Under the pieces are notes generated by a model. It had not been told where the DNA came from, did not search any database, and saw only the letters and a list, made by a program, of their open reading frames with translations. Shown in pieces: positions 1 through 7,387 of a DNA stretch of 64,000 nt (position 1 is its first letter; each line of letters begins with the position of its first letter). The translations under genes were made by a program, and so were the position numbers. Origin of the DNA: Georgenia yuyongxinii (GTDB lineage Bacteria > Actinomycetota > Actinomycetes > Actinomycetales > Actinomycetaceae); contig NZ_CP040915.1 of the NCBI RefSeq assembly GCF_006352065.1, forward strand, positions 3,968,001 through 4,032,000, given 5' to 3'.

Positions 1-1
1 G

Positions 2-1228
2 CTGGGCACTCTCGCGGTGTGGCTGCTGCTGGGCAACCCGGTGCAGTCCGCCTTCACGGCCGCCGTCGCCGTCCTCATCATCGCCTGCCCGTGCGCCCTC
101 GGGCTCGCGACCCCCACCGCGCTGCTGGTGGGCACCGGCCGCGCCGCACAGCTCGGCATCCTCATCAAGGGCCCGGAAATCCTCGAGTCCACCCGCCAGG
201 TCGACACCATCGTGCTGGACAAGACCGGCACGGTCACCGAGGGCCGCATGGTCCTCGGTGAGGTCCTCGCCCCGTCCGAGGTGCACCGCCACGTCGTCGG
301 CGCCGCCGCCGACACCGGCACGGACGACCTGCGCGCCCAGGCCCTGTGGCTCGCCGCCGCCGCGGAGGCGGGCAGCGAGCACCCCATCGCCCGGGCCATC
401 GTCGAGGCGGCCCAGGCCGGGGCGCAGCGGGCCGGCACCGCGCTGGCGCCCGCCACCGACTTCACCAACCACGCCGGGCGCGGCGTCGCGGCCACGGTGG
501 ACGACGGCGGTACCTCCCGTCGCGTCCTCGTCGGCCGCCCGTCCTGGCTCGCCGAGCAGGGCGTGGCCGGTGCGGGCGAGGACGACGAGGTGGTCCGTGC
601 GCACCGCCACGCCGAGCGCGACGGCGCGACCGCCGTCGTCGTCGCCTGGGACGGTCGGGCGCGCGGCGTGCTGACCGTGCGCGACGCTGTCAAGCCCACC
701 TCGGCCCAGGCGATCGTCCAGCTCGAGGAGCTGGGCCTGACCCCGTACCTGCTCACCGGCGACAACCGCGCCGCCGCCGAACGGGTGGCCGGCGAGGTCG
801 GCATCGCCGCCGAGCACGTGATCGCCGAGGTGCTGCCCGAGCAGAAGCTGCAGGTGGTCAAGGACCTGCAGGGCCACGGCAAGGTGGTGGCCATGGTCGG
901 CGACGGCGTCAACGACGCCGCAGCGCTGGCCCAGGCCGGCCAGCGTGGCCTCGGGCTGGCGATGGGCACCGGGACCGACGTCGCCATCGAGGCCTCCGAC
1001 ATCACCCTGGTGCGCGGAGATCTGCGGGCCGCCGCGACAGCCATCCGCATCTCCCGCGGGACGCTGCGGATCATCAAGCAGAACCTGTTCTGGGCGTTCG
1101 CCTACAACGTCGCCGCCATCCCGCTGGCGGCGCTGGGGCTGCTCAACCCGATGATCGCCGGCGCTGCGATGGCGGCCAGCTCGGTGATCGTGGTGGGCAA
1201 CTCGCTGCGGCTGCGCCGGGCGGGCTGA
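2..1228 (+). CDS. copA: Copper-translocating P-type ATPase, C-terminal part
   Basis: This is the 3' part of a P1B-type ATPase that pumps Cu(I) across the cytoplasmic membrane at the cost of ATP; the reading frame is open to the window edge, so the heavy-metal-binding domains and first membrane helices are missing. What is visible runs in family order: a membrane helix with the CPC metal motif (about 28 codons in), the phosphorylation motif DKTGT, the SEHP nucleotide-binding motif, TGDN, the hinge motif GDGVND and two C-terminal helices. The CPC motif plus SEHP are diagnostic of the copper subfamily; silver transport cannot be excluded. The gene ends with TGA and is followed by a repeat-bearing gap. 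Confidence 0.9.
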   Translation: MGTLAVWLLLGNPVQSAFTAAVAVLIIACPCALGLATPTALLVGTGRAAQLGILIKGPEILESTRQVDTIVLDKTGTVTEGRMVLGEVLAPSEVHRHVVGAAADTGTDDLRAQALWLAAAAEAGSEHPIARAIVEAAQAGAQRAGTALAPATDFTNHAGRGVAATVDDGGTSRRVLVGRPSWLAEQGVAGAGEDDEVVRAHRHAERDGATAVVVAWDGRARGVLTVRDAVKPTSAQAIVQLEELGLTPYLLTGDNRAAAERVAGEVGIAAEHVIAEVLPEQKLQVVKDLQGHGKVVAMVGDGVNDAAALAQAGQRGLGLAMGTGTDVAIEASDITLVRGDLRAAATAIRISRGTLRIIKQNLFWAFAYNVAAIPLAALGLLNPMIAGAAMAASSVIVVGNSLRLRRAG

Positions 1229-1251
1229 GCCTCCCCCCGCCCGCTTCCACC

Positions 1252-1301
1252 CGCGAGATGTCAACTTCTCCGCGAGATGTCACGGCATCTCGCCGAGAGG
1301 T
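1252..1301. repeat. Dispersed GAGATGTCAT repeat, locus A
   Basis: Two direct copies of GCGAGATGTCA separated by CTTCTCC-type sequence, followed by an inverted copy (GGCATCTCGCC). The same building block recurs at 7186-7320 and 18957-19060, always between genes. It can fold into a hairpin, so it could end transcription of the copper ATPase and of the convergent vapC. Confidence 0.7.
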
Positions 1302-1313
1302 TGCTCTCTGTGC

Positions 1314-1727
1314 CTAACCGACCACGATCACCCGCGCGCCGACGACCTCGTACGTGCCCTTCGCACGCGCGTCCCGGGTAGCCAGGGTCGCGCCATTCTC
1401 TGCCGCGGCCAGTGCGACCAGCGCGTCGTAGACCGCGCCGCCCGCCACGTCGGCACGGCTGAGGACGTCCGGCAGGCGGGCGGCGGTGCCGGGCCGCAGA
1501 AGCAGCGGTGGCCCGAACCGCTCGCGTAGCAGGCGGGCCGCATTCGCGGGACTCACCCGCAGATCACCGGGAAGCCGGGTCAGGACCGAGTACGTCTCCG
1601 CGAGCGCGTGACCGCTTAGTGCCACGTCCCGGCCGTCCCACCAGCGCGTGACGAGCTGGTGCGCGCTGTGACTCTGCACCAGCAGAGGAATCGCGACGCT
1701 GGTGTCGAGCGCGAGCGGCGCGCTCAT
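1314..1727 (-). CDS. vapC: VapC-family PIN-domain toxin ribonuclease
   Basis: A 137-residue PIN-domain protein of the usual VapC length. The first acidic residue of the metal site is in LALDTSVAI (Asp8), followed by a conserved Glu in HALAETYSV and Asp in YDALVALAA and TRDAR, which together form the expected acidic cluster for Mg-dependent RNA cleavage. Its start overlaps the stop of the upstream AbrB-type gene by 4 bp, the standard antitoxin-first arrangement, so the pair is translated together. VapC enzymes usually cut tRNA or rRNA; the target here cannot be read from the sequence. Confidence 0.85.
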   Translation of the reverse strand: MSAPLALDTSVAIPLLVQSHSAHQLVTRWWDGRDVALSGHALAETYSVLTRLPGDLRVSPANAARLLRERFGPPLLLRPGTAARLPDVLSRADVAGGAVYDALVALAAAENGATLATRDARAKGTYEVVGARVIVVG

Positions 1728-1960
1728 CTCCGGCCGGTGTCGAGCAGCCGGAAGACGTCCTCATCGTCGATTGCCGTCTCGCCCGCCACGACGAGCGCCC
1801 CCGCCTCCTCGACCAGCCGGGCAGTGCGCCCGGTCGGCACCACCTGCAGCCCTGCGCCGTAGCGCGAGATGTCCACGGTCGATCCCTCGCGCAGGCCGAG
1901 CGCGTCACGAAGTGGCTTCGGCACCACGATGCGCCCGACGGAGTCCACGGTGGCCTTCAT
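1724..1960 (-). CDS. vapB: VapB-type antitoxin, AbrB/MazE fold
   Basis: A 78-residue protein whose first 45 residues are an AbrB/SpoVT swapped-hairpin DNA-binding domain (motif [19 protein letters not shown]), and whose C-terminal part would wrap and inhibit the toxin. It is the first gene of the vapBC operon and by family precedent autoregulates the operon. The 202 bp between this gene and the divergent membrane protein (1961-2162) hold no gene and must contain the operon promoter and operator. Confidence 0.85.
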   Translation of the reverse strand: MKATVDSVGRIVVPKPLRDALGLREGSTVDISRYGAGLQVVPTGRTARLVEEAGALVVAGETAIDDEDVFRLLDTGRR

Positions 1961-2162
1961 GGGAATACGCTACCAGCGAGATCCCAGTGAGCGGCCGCGA
2001 GCCGCCGGGCCGGCGCGGAAGAGGCCGGAAGAGACCGCGAGAGGCGGGAACCATCGGGAGCTGAGCCCCATGCGGCCGGGAATGCCACCCGGGCAGTGTG
2101 AGGCACGGCCGGTGACACCCGGCCGCCGGCGCCCGCCGGCATCCCGAGACCCGGAGGTCACC

Positions 2163-2774
2163 GTGAACCGCTCTCCCGCCGTGCCCCTCACCCTCGCCGG
2201 CGCGCTGCTGATCGCGACCGCCGCCCCGTTCGCGCTGGAGCTCACCAGCGGCGACGAGAAGTTCAGCACCACGGCGCTCAGTGGGATGTACCTCGTCCGG
2301 ATGGCCCTCGCGCTGATCGGCACCCTGGCCCTGCTCGTGGCCATCCCCAGGCTTCGCGCCCTTCCTGGCACCGGTGGTCACCTGCCCGGCTGGTCGCTGG
2401 ATGCGGCCCTGATCGCCACGGCCCTGACGGCAGCCACACAGTTCGTCCAGCTCTTCGTCGTCCGCTGGTTGGGTGACATCGATCCGGACTTGCTCGACAT
2501 ACCGATGGGCGGCGTCCTCATGGCTTCGATGGTCGCTTCCTGGGTCCTGTACCTCTTGGCCTGGACCATCGTGGGCGGCCTGGCGCTACGTCGGCAGGTA
2601 GTGCCCGTCCCGGCCGGCGTCCTGCTGATCATCGGCGCCGTGCTCCAGCCGGTATTCGGTCCCCTTGCCGCGCTGCCGTTCGGGGCGGCACTGCTGATGA
2701 CTGCACGCGCCGCGCGGGGCTCGACCATCCAGGTCACGGACGCGTCTGCGGCCCCGATCGCCTCCCGTTCCTGA
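2163..2774 (+). CDS. Four-helix membrane protein of unknown function
   Basis: A 203-residue integral membrane protein. Four or five hydrophobic helices are visible (starting about residues 5, 45, 80, 120 and 150), with no recognisable catalytic motif; the layout resembles DUF2975/DUF4386-like membrane proteins, but this is only a guess. I chose the GTG at 2163 because a good GGAGG site lies 8 bases upstream and because any earlier start would run antisense through vapB. It is followed after 39 bp by the sensor kinase, so it could be co-transcribed with the two-component pair, although nothing shows a functional link. Confidence 0.6.
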   Translation: MNRSPAVPLTLAGALLIATAAPFALELTSGDEKFSTTALSGMYLVRMALALIGTLALLVAIPRLRALPGTGGHLPGWSLDAALIATALTAATQFVQLFVVRWLGDIDPDLLDIPMGGVLMASMVASWVLYLLAWTIVGGLALRRQVVPVPAGVLLIIGAVLQPVFGPLAALPFGAALLMTARAARGSTIQVTDASAAPIASRS

Positions 2775-2813
2775 CGAGTCGCCCTACAGTTCGGGCGTGC
2801 AAAGGGTGTTTAC

Positions 2814-4820
2814 GTGAACCGGGCCGCCGTCGGCGTCGTCCTCGGCATCGACGCCGTGGCGTCGCTCCTGGTGGTGGTCACGCTGGTGACGATGCCGGCG
2901 TCCGCGGAGTCGCCCGGCGCCCGGGTCACCCAGCTGGCCTTCGTGCTGGGCACCCTGGGACTGGCCGTCGTCGGCGCCCTCGTGGTGCTAAGACGGCCGG
3001 ACCAGCACCACATCGGGTGGCTGCTCCTCACGGTCGGTGCCCTGGGCGGCGCCGGCCGGGCCGTCACCGCCCTCGCCCTCCTCGATCCGGCCAGGACCGG
3101 GGCGGGGCTGGCGTGGGTCACGAACTGGGCATGGGTGCCCGGCACGACGGCGGTGCTCCTGCTGCTCCTGCGCCTGCCGACGGGCGTGCTGCCCCGGCCG
3201 CGGTGGCGATGGGTGGAGCGGGCGGTGCTGGGCTGGGGCGGCGTGACGCTCGTGGTCACCGCCGTGGTCCCCGGTCCGCTGGCCGTCACGCCCCTCGGCC
3301 GCGACAACCCCGTCGGTATCGTCTCGGCGCCGTGGCTCACGGACCTGCTCACGCCGGTCTTCCTCGCCCTCCAAGCGCTGGTGGTGGTCTGCGCCTCCGC
3401 GCTGGTCGCCCGGTACCGGCAGGCAGATACCGAGGAACGCGCGCAGCTGCGCTGGGTAGGGGCGGCCGTGGCCATCCTCGCCGTCGCCGCGCCGCTCGCG
3501 GCGATCAGCTCCGCCTGGGCGGTGGTGGAGGGGGCGGCGTACCTACTGCTGCCCGCGGGGCTCACGGTGGCTGTCCTGCGTCACCGCCTCTACGACCTCG
3601 GCCTCGTCGTGCGCCGCACCCTCGTGCACGGCGTGGCCGCGGCCCTCCTCATGGCGCTCTACGTCGCCACGGTGACAGCCGGTCAAGCACTGCTGCGCGG
3701 CTGGGCGCCCGACGTGCTGGCGGCGGCCGTCGTCGCCGTCGCGGCGGTCCCGGTGCTCACCGCGGTGCGGCGGGGCACCGAGCGCCTGATCTTCGGCGAC
3801 CGGCACGATCCGGACCGTGTGGCCAGCGAGCTCGCTGAGCGGCTCTCCGCCACCCCACAGGCACTGCTACCGCAGGTGGCCGAGGAGGTGGGGCGGACAC
3901 TGCGCCTGCCCTATGTCGCGATCGAGCTGTCCGACGGCACCGTTGCGGCCTGCTGGCCCGGGCACGGGTCCGACGCCGAGGGGCTGCGAGTGCCCCTCCG
4001 GCACGCGGGCAAGACCGTGGGCCACCTCGTGGCGGGGCGACGAAGCCCCGCCGAGAGGTTGGACGGCCGGGACCGCCAGCTGCTCGAGCGCGTGGCGGCG
4101 CACGCGGGACTCGCGGTGCACTCCGCGCTGCTGACCGTGGCGCTGCACCGGACGACCGAGCGCCTCCGGCTCGCCCGCGCCGACGAGCGCGTCCGCCTGC
4201 AGCGCGACCTGCACGACGAACTCGGGCCCGCCCTGGGCGCCATCGCCATGCGCGCCGAGGCGGCACGGAACCTGGTGCGCTCCGGCACCGACCCGGCCCT
4301 GGTCGACGACGTGCTCGCCGGGGTCCAGGACGGCGCGGAGGTCGCGGTGGCGGAGGTGCGCCGGATCCTCGCCGAGCTGCCGCCGCAGGTCCTGCAGGAG
4401 CAGGGCCTGGTGGCTGCACTCGAGCACGTCGCGCGGACGGCACCGCCTGGACTGCGGGTGGAGCTGGAGGTGGAGGAGCTGGGAGCCCTCCCGCCCGCCG
4501 TCGAGCTCGCGATGTACCGCCTCGCCGCCGAGGCCATGCGCAACGTGGTGCGGCACGCCGGGGCCACGACGGCGACGGTCCGCGTGCGCCGGTCGGCTGA
4601 CGAGGTGGAGCTCCTGGTCGTCGACGACGGCGTAGGCCTGCCCGGGCAACCGCTTGAGGGCGTGGGGCTCGGCTCGATGCGGGCCCGGGCCGCCCAGCTC
4701 GGCGGCCGCCTGGAGATCCGAGCGGCACGCGGCAACGGTGAGGCACGGCACGCGGCCGCCGCCCTGGCCGCCGCGACGGGCACGGTCGTCCATGCCCTCA
4801 TCCCGCTGGAGCAGCCATGA
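2814..4820 (+). CDS. Sensor histidine kinase, NarL/DesK type
   Basis: A 668-residue membrane histidine kinase. The first 320 residues carry about eight to ten hydrophobic helices, followed by a GAF-like region (about 340-445), a HisKA_3 dimerisation helix with the phosphorylated His in RDLHDELG (about residue 468) and a C-terminal HATPase_c domain (AMRNVVRHAG N-box, VVDDGVGL G1 box, GLGSMRARA G2 box). The GTG start at 2814 follows a weak purine-rich site. The stop overlaps the start of the response regulator by 4 bp, so the two are coupled. The signal sensed is unknown; the many-helix sensor could read a membrane state. Confidence 0.85.
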   Translation: MNRAAVGVVLGIDAVASLLVVVTLVTMPASAESPGARVTQLAFVLGTLGLAVVGALVVLRRPDQHHIGWLLLTVGALGGAGRAVTALALLDPARTGAGLAWVTNWAWVPGTTAVLLLLLRLPTGVLPRPRWRWVERAVLGWGGVTLVVTAVVPGPLAVTPLGRDNPVGIVSAPWLTDLLTPVFLALQALVVVCASALVARYRQADTEERAQLRWVGAAVAILAVAAPLAAISSAWAVVEGAAYLLLPAGLTVAVLRHRLYDLGLVVRRTLVHGVAAALLMALYVATVTAGQALLRGWAPDVLAAAVVAVAAVPVLTAVRRGTERLIFGDRHDPDRVASELAERLSATPQALLPQVAEEVGRTLRLPYVAIELSDGTVAACWPGHGSDAEGLRVPLRHAGKTVGHLVAGRRSPAERLDGRDRQLLERVAAHAGLAVHSALLTVALHRTTERLRLARADERVRLQRDLHDELGPALGAIAMRAEAARNLVRSGTDPALVDDVLAGVQDGAEVAVAEVRRILAELPPQVLQEQGLVAALEHVARTAPPGLRVELEVEELGALPPAVELAMYRLAAEAMRNVVRHAGATTATVRVRRSADEVELLVVDDGVGLPGQPLEGVGLGSMRARAAQLGGRLEIRAARGNGEARHAAAALAAATGTVVHALIPLEQP

Positions 4821-5449
4821 CGCTGCGCGTGCTGCTCGCCGACGACCACCCGCTCTTCCTCGACGGGCTACGCCTGCTGCTGGAGACCGCCGGCCTCCAG
4901 GTCGTCGGCACCGCCGCCGACGGTGCCACCCTCCTTCAGCTCGCCGAACGGGTGGAGGCAGACGTCGCCGTCGTCGACCTCGACATGCCGGGCACCGACG
5001 GGGCCGCCGCCACCGAGGTCCTGGTGGCCGCCCACCCCGACCTCGCCGTGCTGGTGCTGACGATGCACGACGACGCCGCCTCGGTGCACCGGGCGTTGCG
5101 GGCCGGCGCCTGCGGGTACGTGCTCAAGGGCGCCGGGCACGGCGCCGTGGTGCGGGCCGTGCGTGCCGTGGCGGAGGGGGACGTCGTGATCTCCGGTGAC
5201 GTGCGCGGCGCGGCCCTCTCGTCGCAGAACCAGCCGGGTGCCCGGCCCTCCACCGTCCTCCCCGCGCTGACCGACCGGGAGCACGAGATCCTCTCCCTGG
5301 TGGCTCGCGGGGACGGCAACGCCGCCATCGCTGCGCGGCTGCACCTCTCCCTCAAGACCGTGCAGAACTATGTCAGCGCCCTGCTCATGAAGCTCCAGGT
5401 GCCCAGCCGCGCCGCCGCAGTTGCGCTCGCACGGGACGCCGGTCTCTGA
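4817..5449 (+). CDS. Response regulator, NarL/FixJ family
   Basis: A 210-residue two-domain regulator. Residues 1-120 form a receiver domain with the acidic pocket DDH near the start, the phospho-acceptor Asp in VVDLDMPG (about residue 55), the Thr in LTMHDD and the Lys in VLKGAG. Residues 145-210 form a LuxR-type helix-turn-helix (LTDREHEILSLVARG, then TVQNYVSALLMKL). It is translated together with the kinase immediately upstream, which is its evident partner. Targets are not identifiable in the window. Confidence 0.9.
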   Translation: MTLRVLLADDHPLFLDGLRLLLETAGLQVVGTAADGATLLQLAERVEADVAVVDLDMPGTDGAAATEVLVAAHPDLAVLVLTMHDDAASVHRALRAGACGYVLKGAGHGAVVRAVRAVAEGDVVISGDVRGAALSSQNQPGARPSTVLPALTDREHEILSLVARGDGNAAIAARLHLSLKTVQNYVSALLMKLQVPSRAAAVALARDAGL

Positions 5450-5469
5450 GAGCCGGGGGCGGCGGCGCG

Positions 5470-6158
5470 CTAGCGCGCCGCGACCAGCCCCTCGAGCAGG
5501 TCGACCGTCACCTCGTCGAGGCCGCCCACGCTGACGGCCGCCAGCGCGAGGGCGTCCGCGGCGGGCGGAAACGCCTCGTGCGGCACGGCGACGACCACCA
5601 TCCCCGCGGCCGCCGCCGAGCGCAGGCCGTTGCTGGAGTCCTCGATGGCCACGGTGCGAGCGGGGTCCACGCCGAGCAGCTCGCAGGCGCGCGCGTACCC
5701 GTCCGGGGCGGGCTTGCCGGCGGCCACCTCCTCGGTGGAGACGGTGACCCGGAAGTGCTGGGCGATGCCGAGGGCGTCGAGCGAGGCGTCGATGAGCCGG
5801 CGCGGAGAGGATGACGCCAGCCCGAGCGGCCACCGCTGCGCCAGCCGCTCGACCGTCGCCACCGCGCCGGGCCGGGCAGGGCGGGCAGGTGGACGCGGTA
5901 CCGCTCCGCCATGGCGGCGATGGTGCGTTCGGCGACGTCGGCGGCGTCGCCACGCACCCCCACCGTGGCGGCCATGTAGTCGGACCACTCCGGCGTGCTC
6001 ATGCCCATCATCGCCTCGGTCGCCTCGCCGGGCCACGGCACGCCGTCCTCGGCGGCAAGCTCGCGCCGCACCTCGTCCCAGATGGTCTCGGTGTCGGTCA
6101 GCACGCCGTCCATGTCGAACACAACGGCGGCGACGGGCGAGGGGGTCTGCTCAGGCAT
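5470..6158 (-). pseudogene. HAD phosphatase (beta-phosphoglucomutase-like), frameshifted
   Basis: A haloacid-dehalogenase superfamily phosphatase or phosphomutase split between two reading frames. From the ATG at 6158 the N-terminal part reads VVFDMDGVLTDTE (nucleophile motif DxD) and a helical cap up to ERYRVHLPALPG; the remainder (LASSSPRR motif II, the KPAPDGY motif III Lys, and IEDSSNG motif IV) continues in another frame to the stop at 5470. The break lies at about 5862-5885 in a run of GCCC/GGCCC repeats, so one base is missing or two are extra. All catalytic motifs are otherwise intact, which suggests either a very recent mutation or a sequencing error in a GC-rich run. Confidence 0.75.
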
Positions 6159-6243
6159 GCACCCATCATGCCGATCGCGCTGCTCGGCCATGACGCCGAG
6201 CTCCGCTGACCACGTCCGGCCGGGGGCGGGGGACACTGGTCGG

Positions 6244-7179
6244 GTGAGCCCGCACGATCCTGCGTCCGCCGCCACGACCGCCGCTGCCACCGGCGCCGCT
6301 CCGGCCGTCGGCGCTCCCGCCATCGACCCCGGCGTGGGCAATGGGGAGGCGGCGGCGTTCCCGGAAAGTGCGGCTGCCCCGGACGGGGCGGTGTCCCCGG
6401 ACGGTACCCGCCGGCCCTCCGGCCGAATACGCGCCCGGCTGCGCACCGAGGTGCTCATCGTGCTCGGGCTGTCGCTGGGACAGTCGGCGACGTACGCGGT
6501 CGTCAACATCATCGCCCGCCTCACGGCCGGGACACCCCTGGGGCAGCAGACCGCGGCACTGAACGTCTCCCGCTCCGCCCGCCCGTACCTGGACCTGACC
6601 TACCAGCTTCTCGGCATCGGCTTCGCTCTCGTGCCGGTCGCACTCGCGCTGTTCCTCCTCGCCGAACCCGGCCGCCGGGCCACCGCACGGATCGGGCTCG
6701 ACCTGCACCGCCCGTGGCGCAACCTCGCCGCCGGCGTCGGGCTCGCCGCCCTCATCGGCATCCCCGGGCTGGCCGTGTACCTGCTCGGACGCACCCTGGG
6801 CCTCACCGTCGAGGTGCAGGCGTCCGCGCTCAACGCGCACTGGTGGACCGTGCCCGTCCTCATCCTCGCCGCGCTGCAGAACGCGCTGCTCGAGGAGGTG
6901 ATCGTGGCCGGGTACCTCATCGAGCGGCTCGAGCAGCTCGGTTGGCGCCACGGCGCCGTCGTCGCGGCGAGCGCGCTCATGCGCGGCGCGTACCACCTCT
7001 ACCAGGGCTTCGGCCCGTTCGTCGGCAACGCCGTCATGGGCGTCGTGTTCGCCGAGTACTACCGCCGCCGACGGCGGACCATGCCCCTCGTCGTCGCGCA
7101 CACGCTGATCGATTTGGTGGCCTTCGTCGGCTACGCGCTGCTGCCGGCGGGGGTGCTGGCCGCGCTCGGCCTGGCCTGA
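6244..7179 (+). CDS. CPBP-family intramembrane metalloprotease
   Basis: A 311-residue membrane protein with a disordered Ala/Pro-rich head (about 65 residues) and around eight helices. The abortive-infection/CAAX-protease motifs are present: EEVIVAGYLIERL (paired glutamates, about residue 219), RGAYHLYQG (motif 2) and HTLIDLVAF (motif 4). Such proteins are Rce1-like glutamate proteases; their bacterial substrates are mostly unknown. The GTG start at 6244 lies in the short divergent gap with the HAD gene. An intergenic repeat block follows the stop. Confidence 0.8.
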   Translation: MSPHDPASAATTAAATGAAPAVGAPAIDPGVGNGEAAAFPESAAAPDGAVSPDGTRRPSGRIRARLRTEVLIVLGLSLGQSATYAVVNIIARLTAGTPLGQQTAALNVSRSARPYLDLTYQLLGIGFALVPVALALFLLAEPGRRATARIGLDLHRPWRNLAAGVGLAALIGIPGLAVYLLGRTLGLTVEVQASALNAHWWTVPVLILAALQNALLEEVIVAGYLIERLEQLGWRHGAVVAASALMRGAYHLYQGFGPFVGNAVMGVVFAEYYRRRRRTMPLVVAHTLIDLVAFVGYALLPAGVLAALGLA

Positions 7180-7185
7180 TCCCTT

Positions 7186-7320
7186 CGCCGAGATGTCATC
7201 TTCTCCGCCAGATGTCATGACCTGTCGCGGAGCACATGACATCTCGCGAGGGAGGCGGCCGACGGAGCACATGACATCTCGCGACGGAGGCGACCGACGG
7301 AGCACATGACATCTCGCAAC
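7186..7320. repeat. Dispersed GAGATGTCAT repeat, locus B with 35-bp tandem units
   Basis: Begins with two direct copies of the GAGATGTCAT block and continues with 2.6 tandem copies of a 35-bp unit (7228-7262, 7263-7297, 7298-7320), each holding the inverted block ACATGACATCTCGC. The direct and inverted parts can pair as a long hairpin. It fills most of the 208-bp gap before the next gene. Confidence 0.8.
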
Positions 7321-7387
7321 CTCGGCGGGCGGTCGTGACGGGCTGTCGCGACCGGTCGGCGAAGGCCCGGCCCGTAGAATCCGGGCC

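Noticed and set aside
346-1317. Long plus-strand frame inside the copper ATPase gene
   Set aside because: Arg/Gly-rich translation typical of the alternative frames of high-GC genes; the ATPase frame has all family motifs.
1869-2162. Upstream extension of the membrane protein at 2163
   Set aside because: Would overlap vapB in antisense; the GTG at 2163 has a clear ribosome site.
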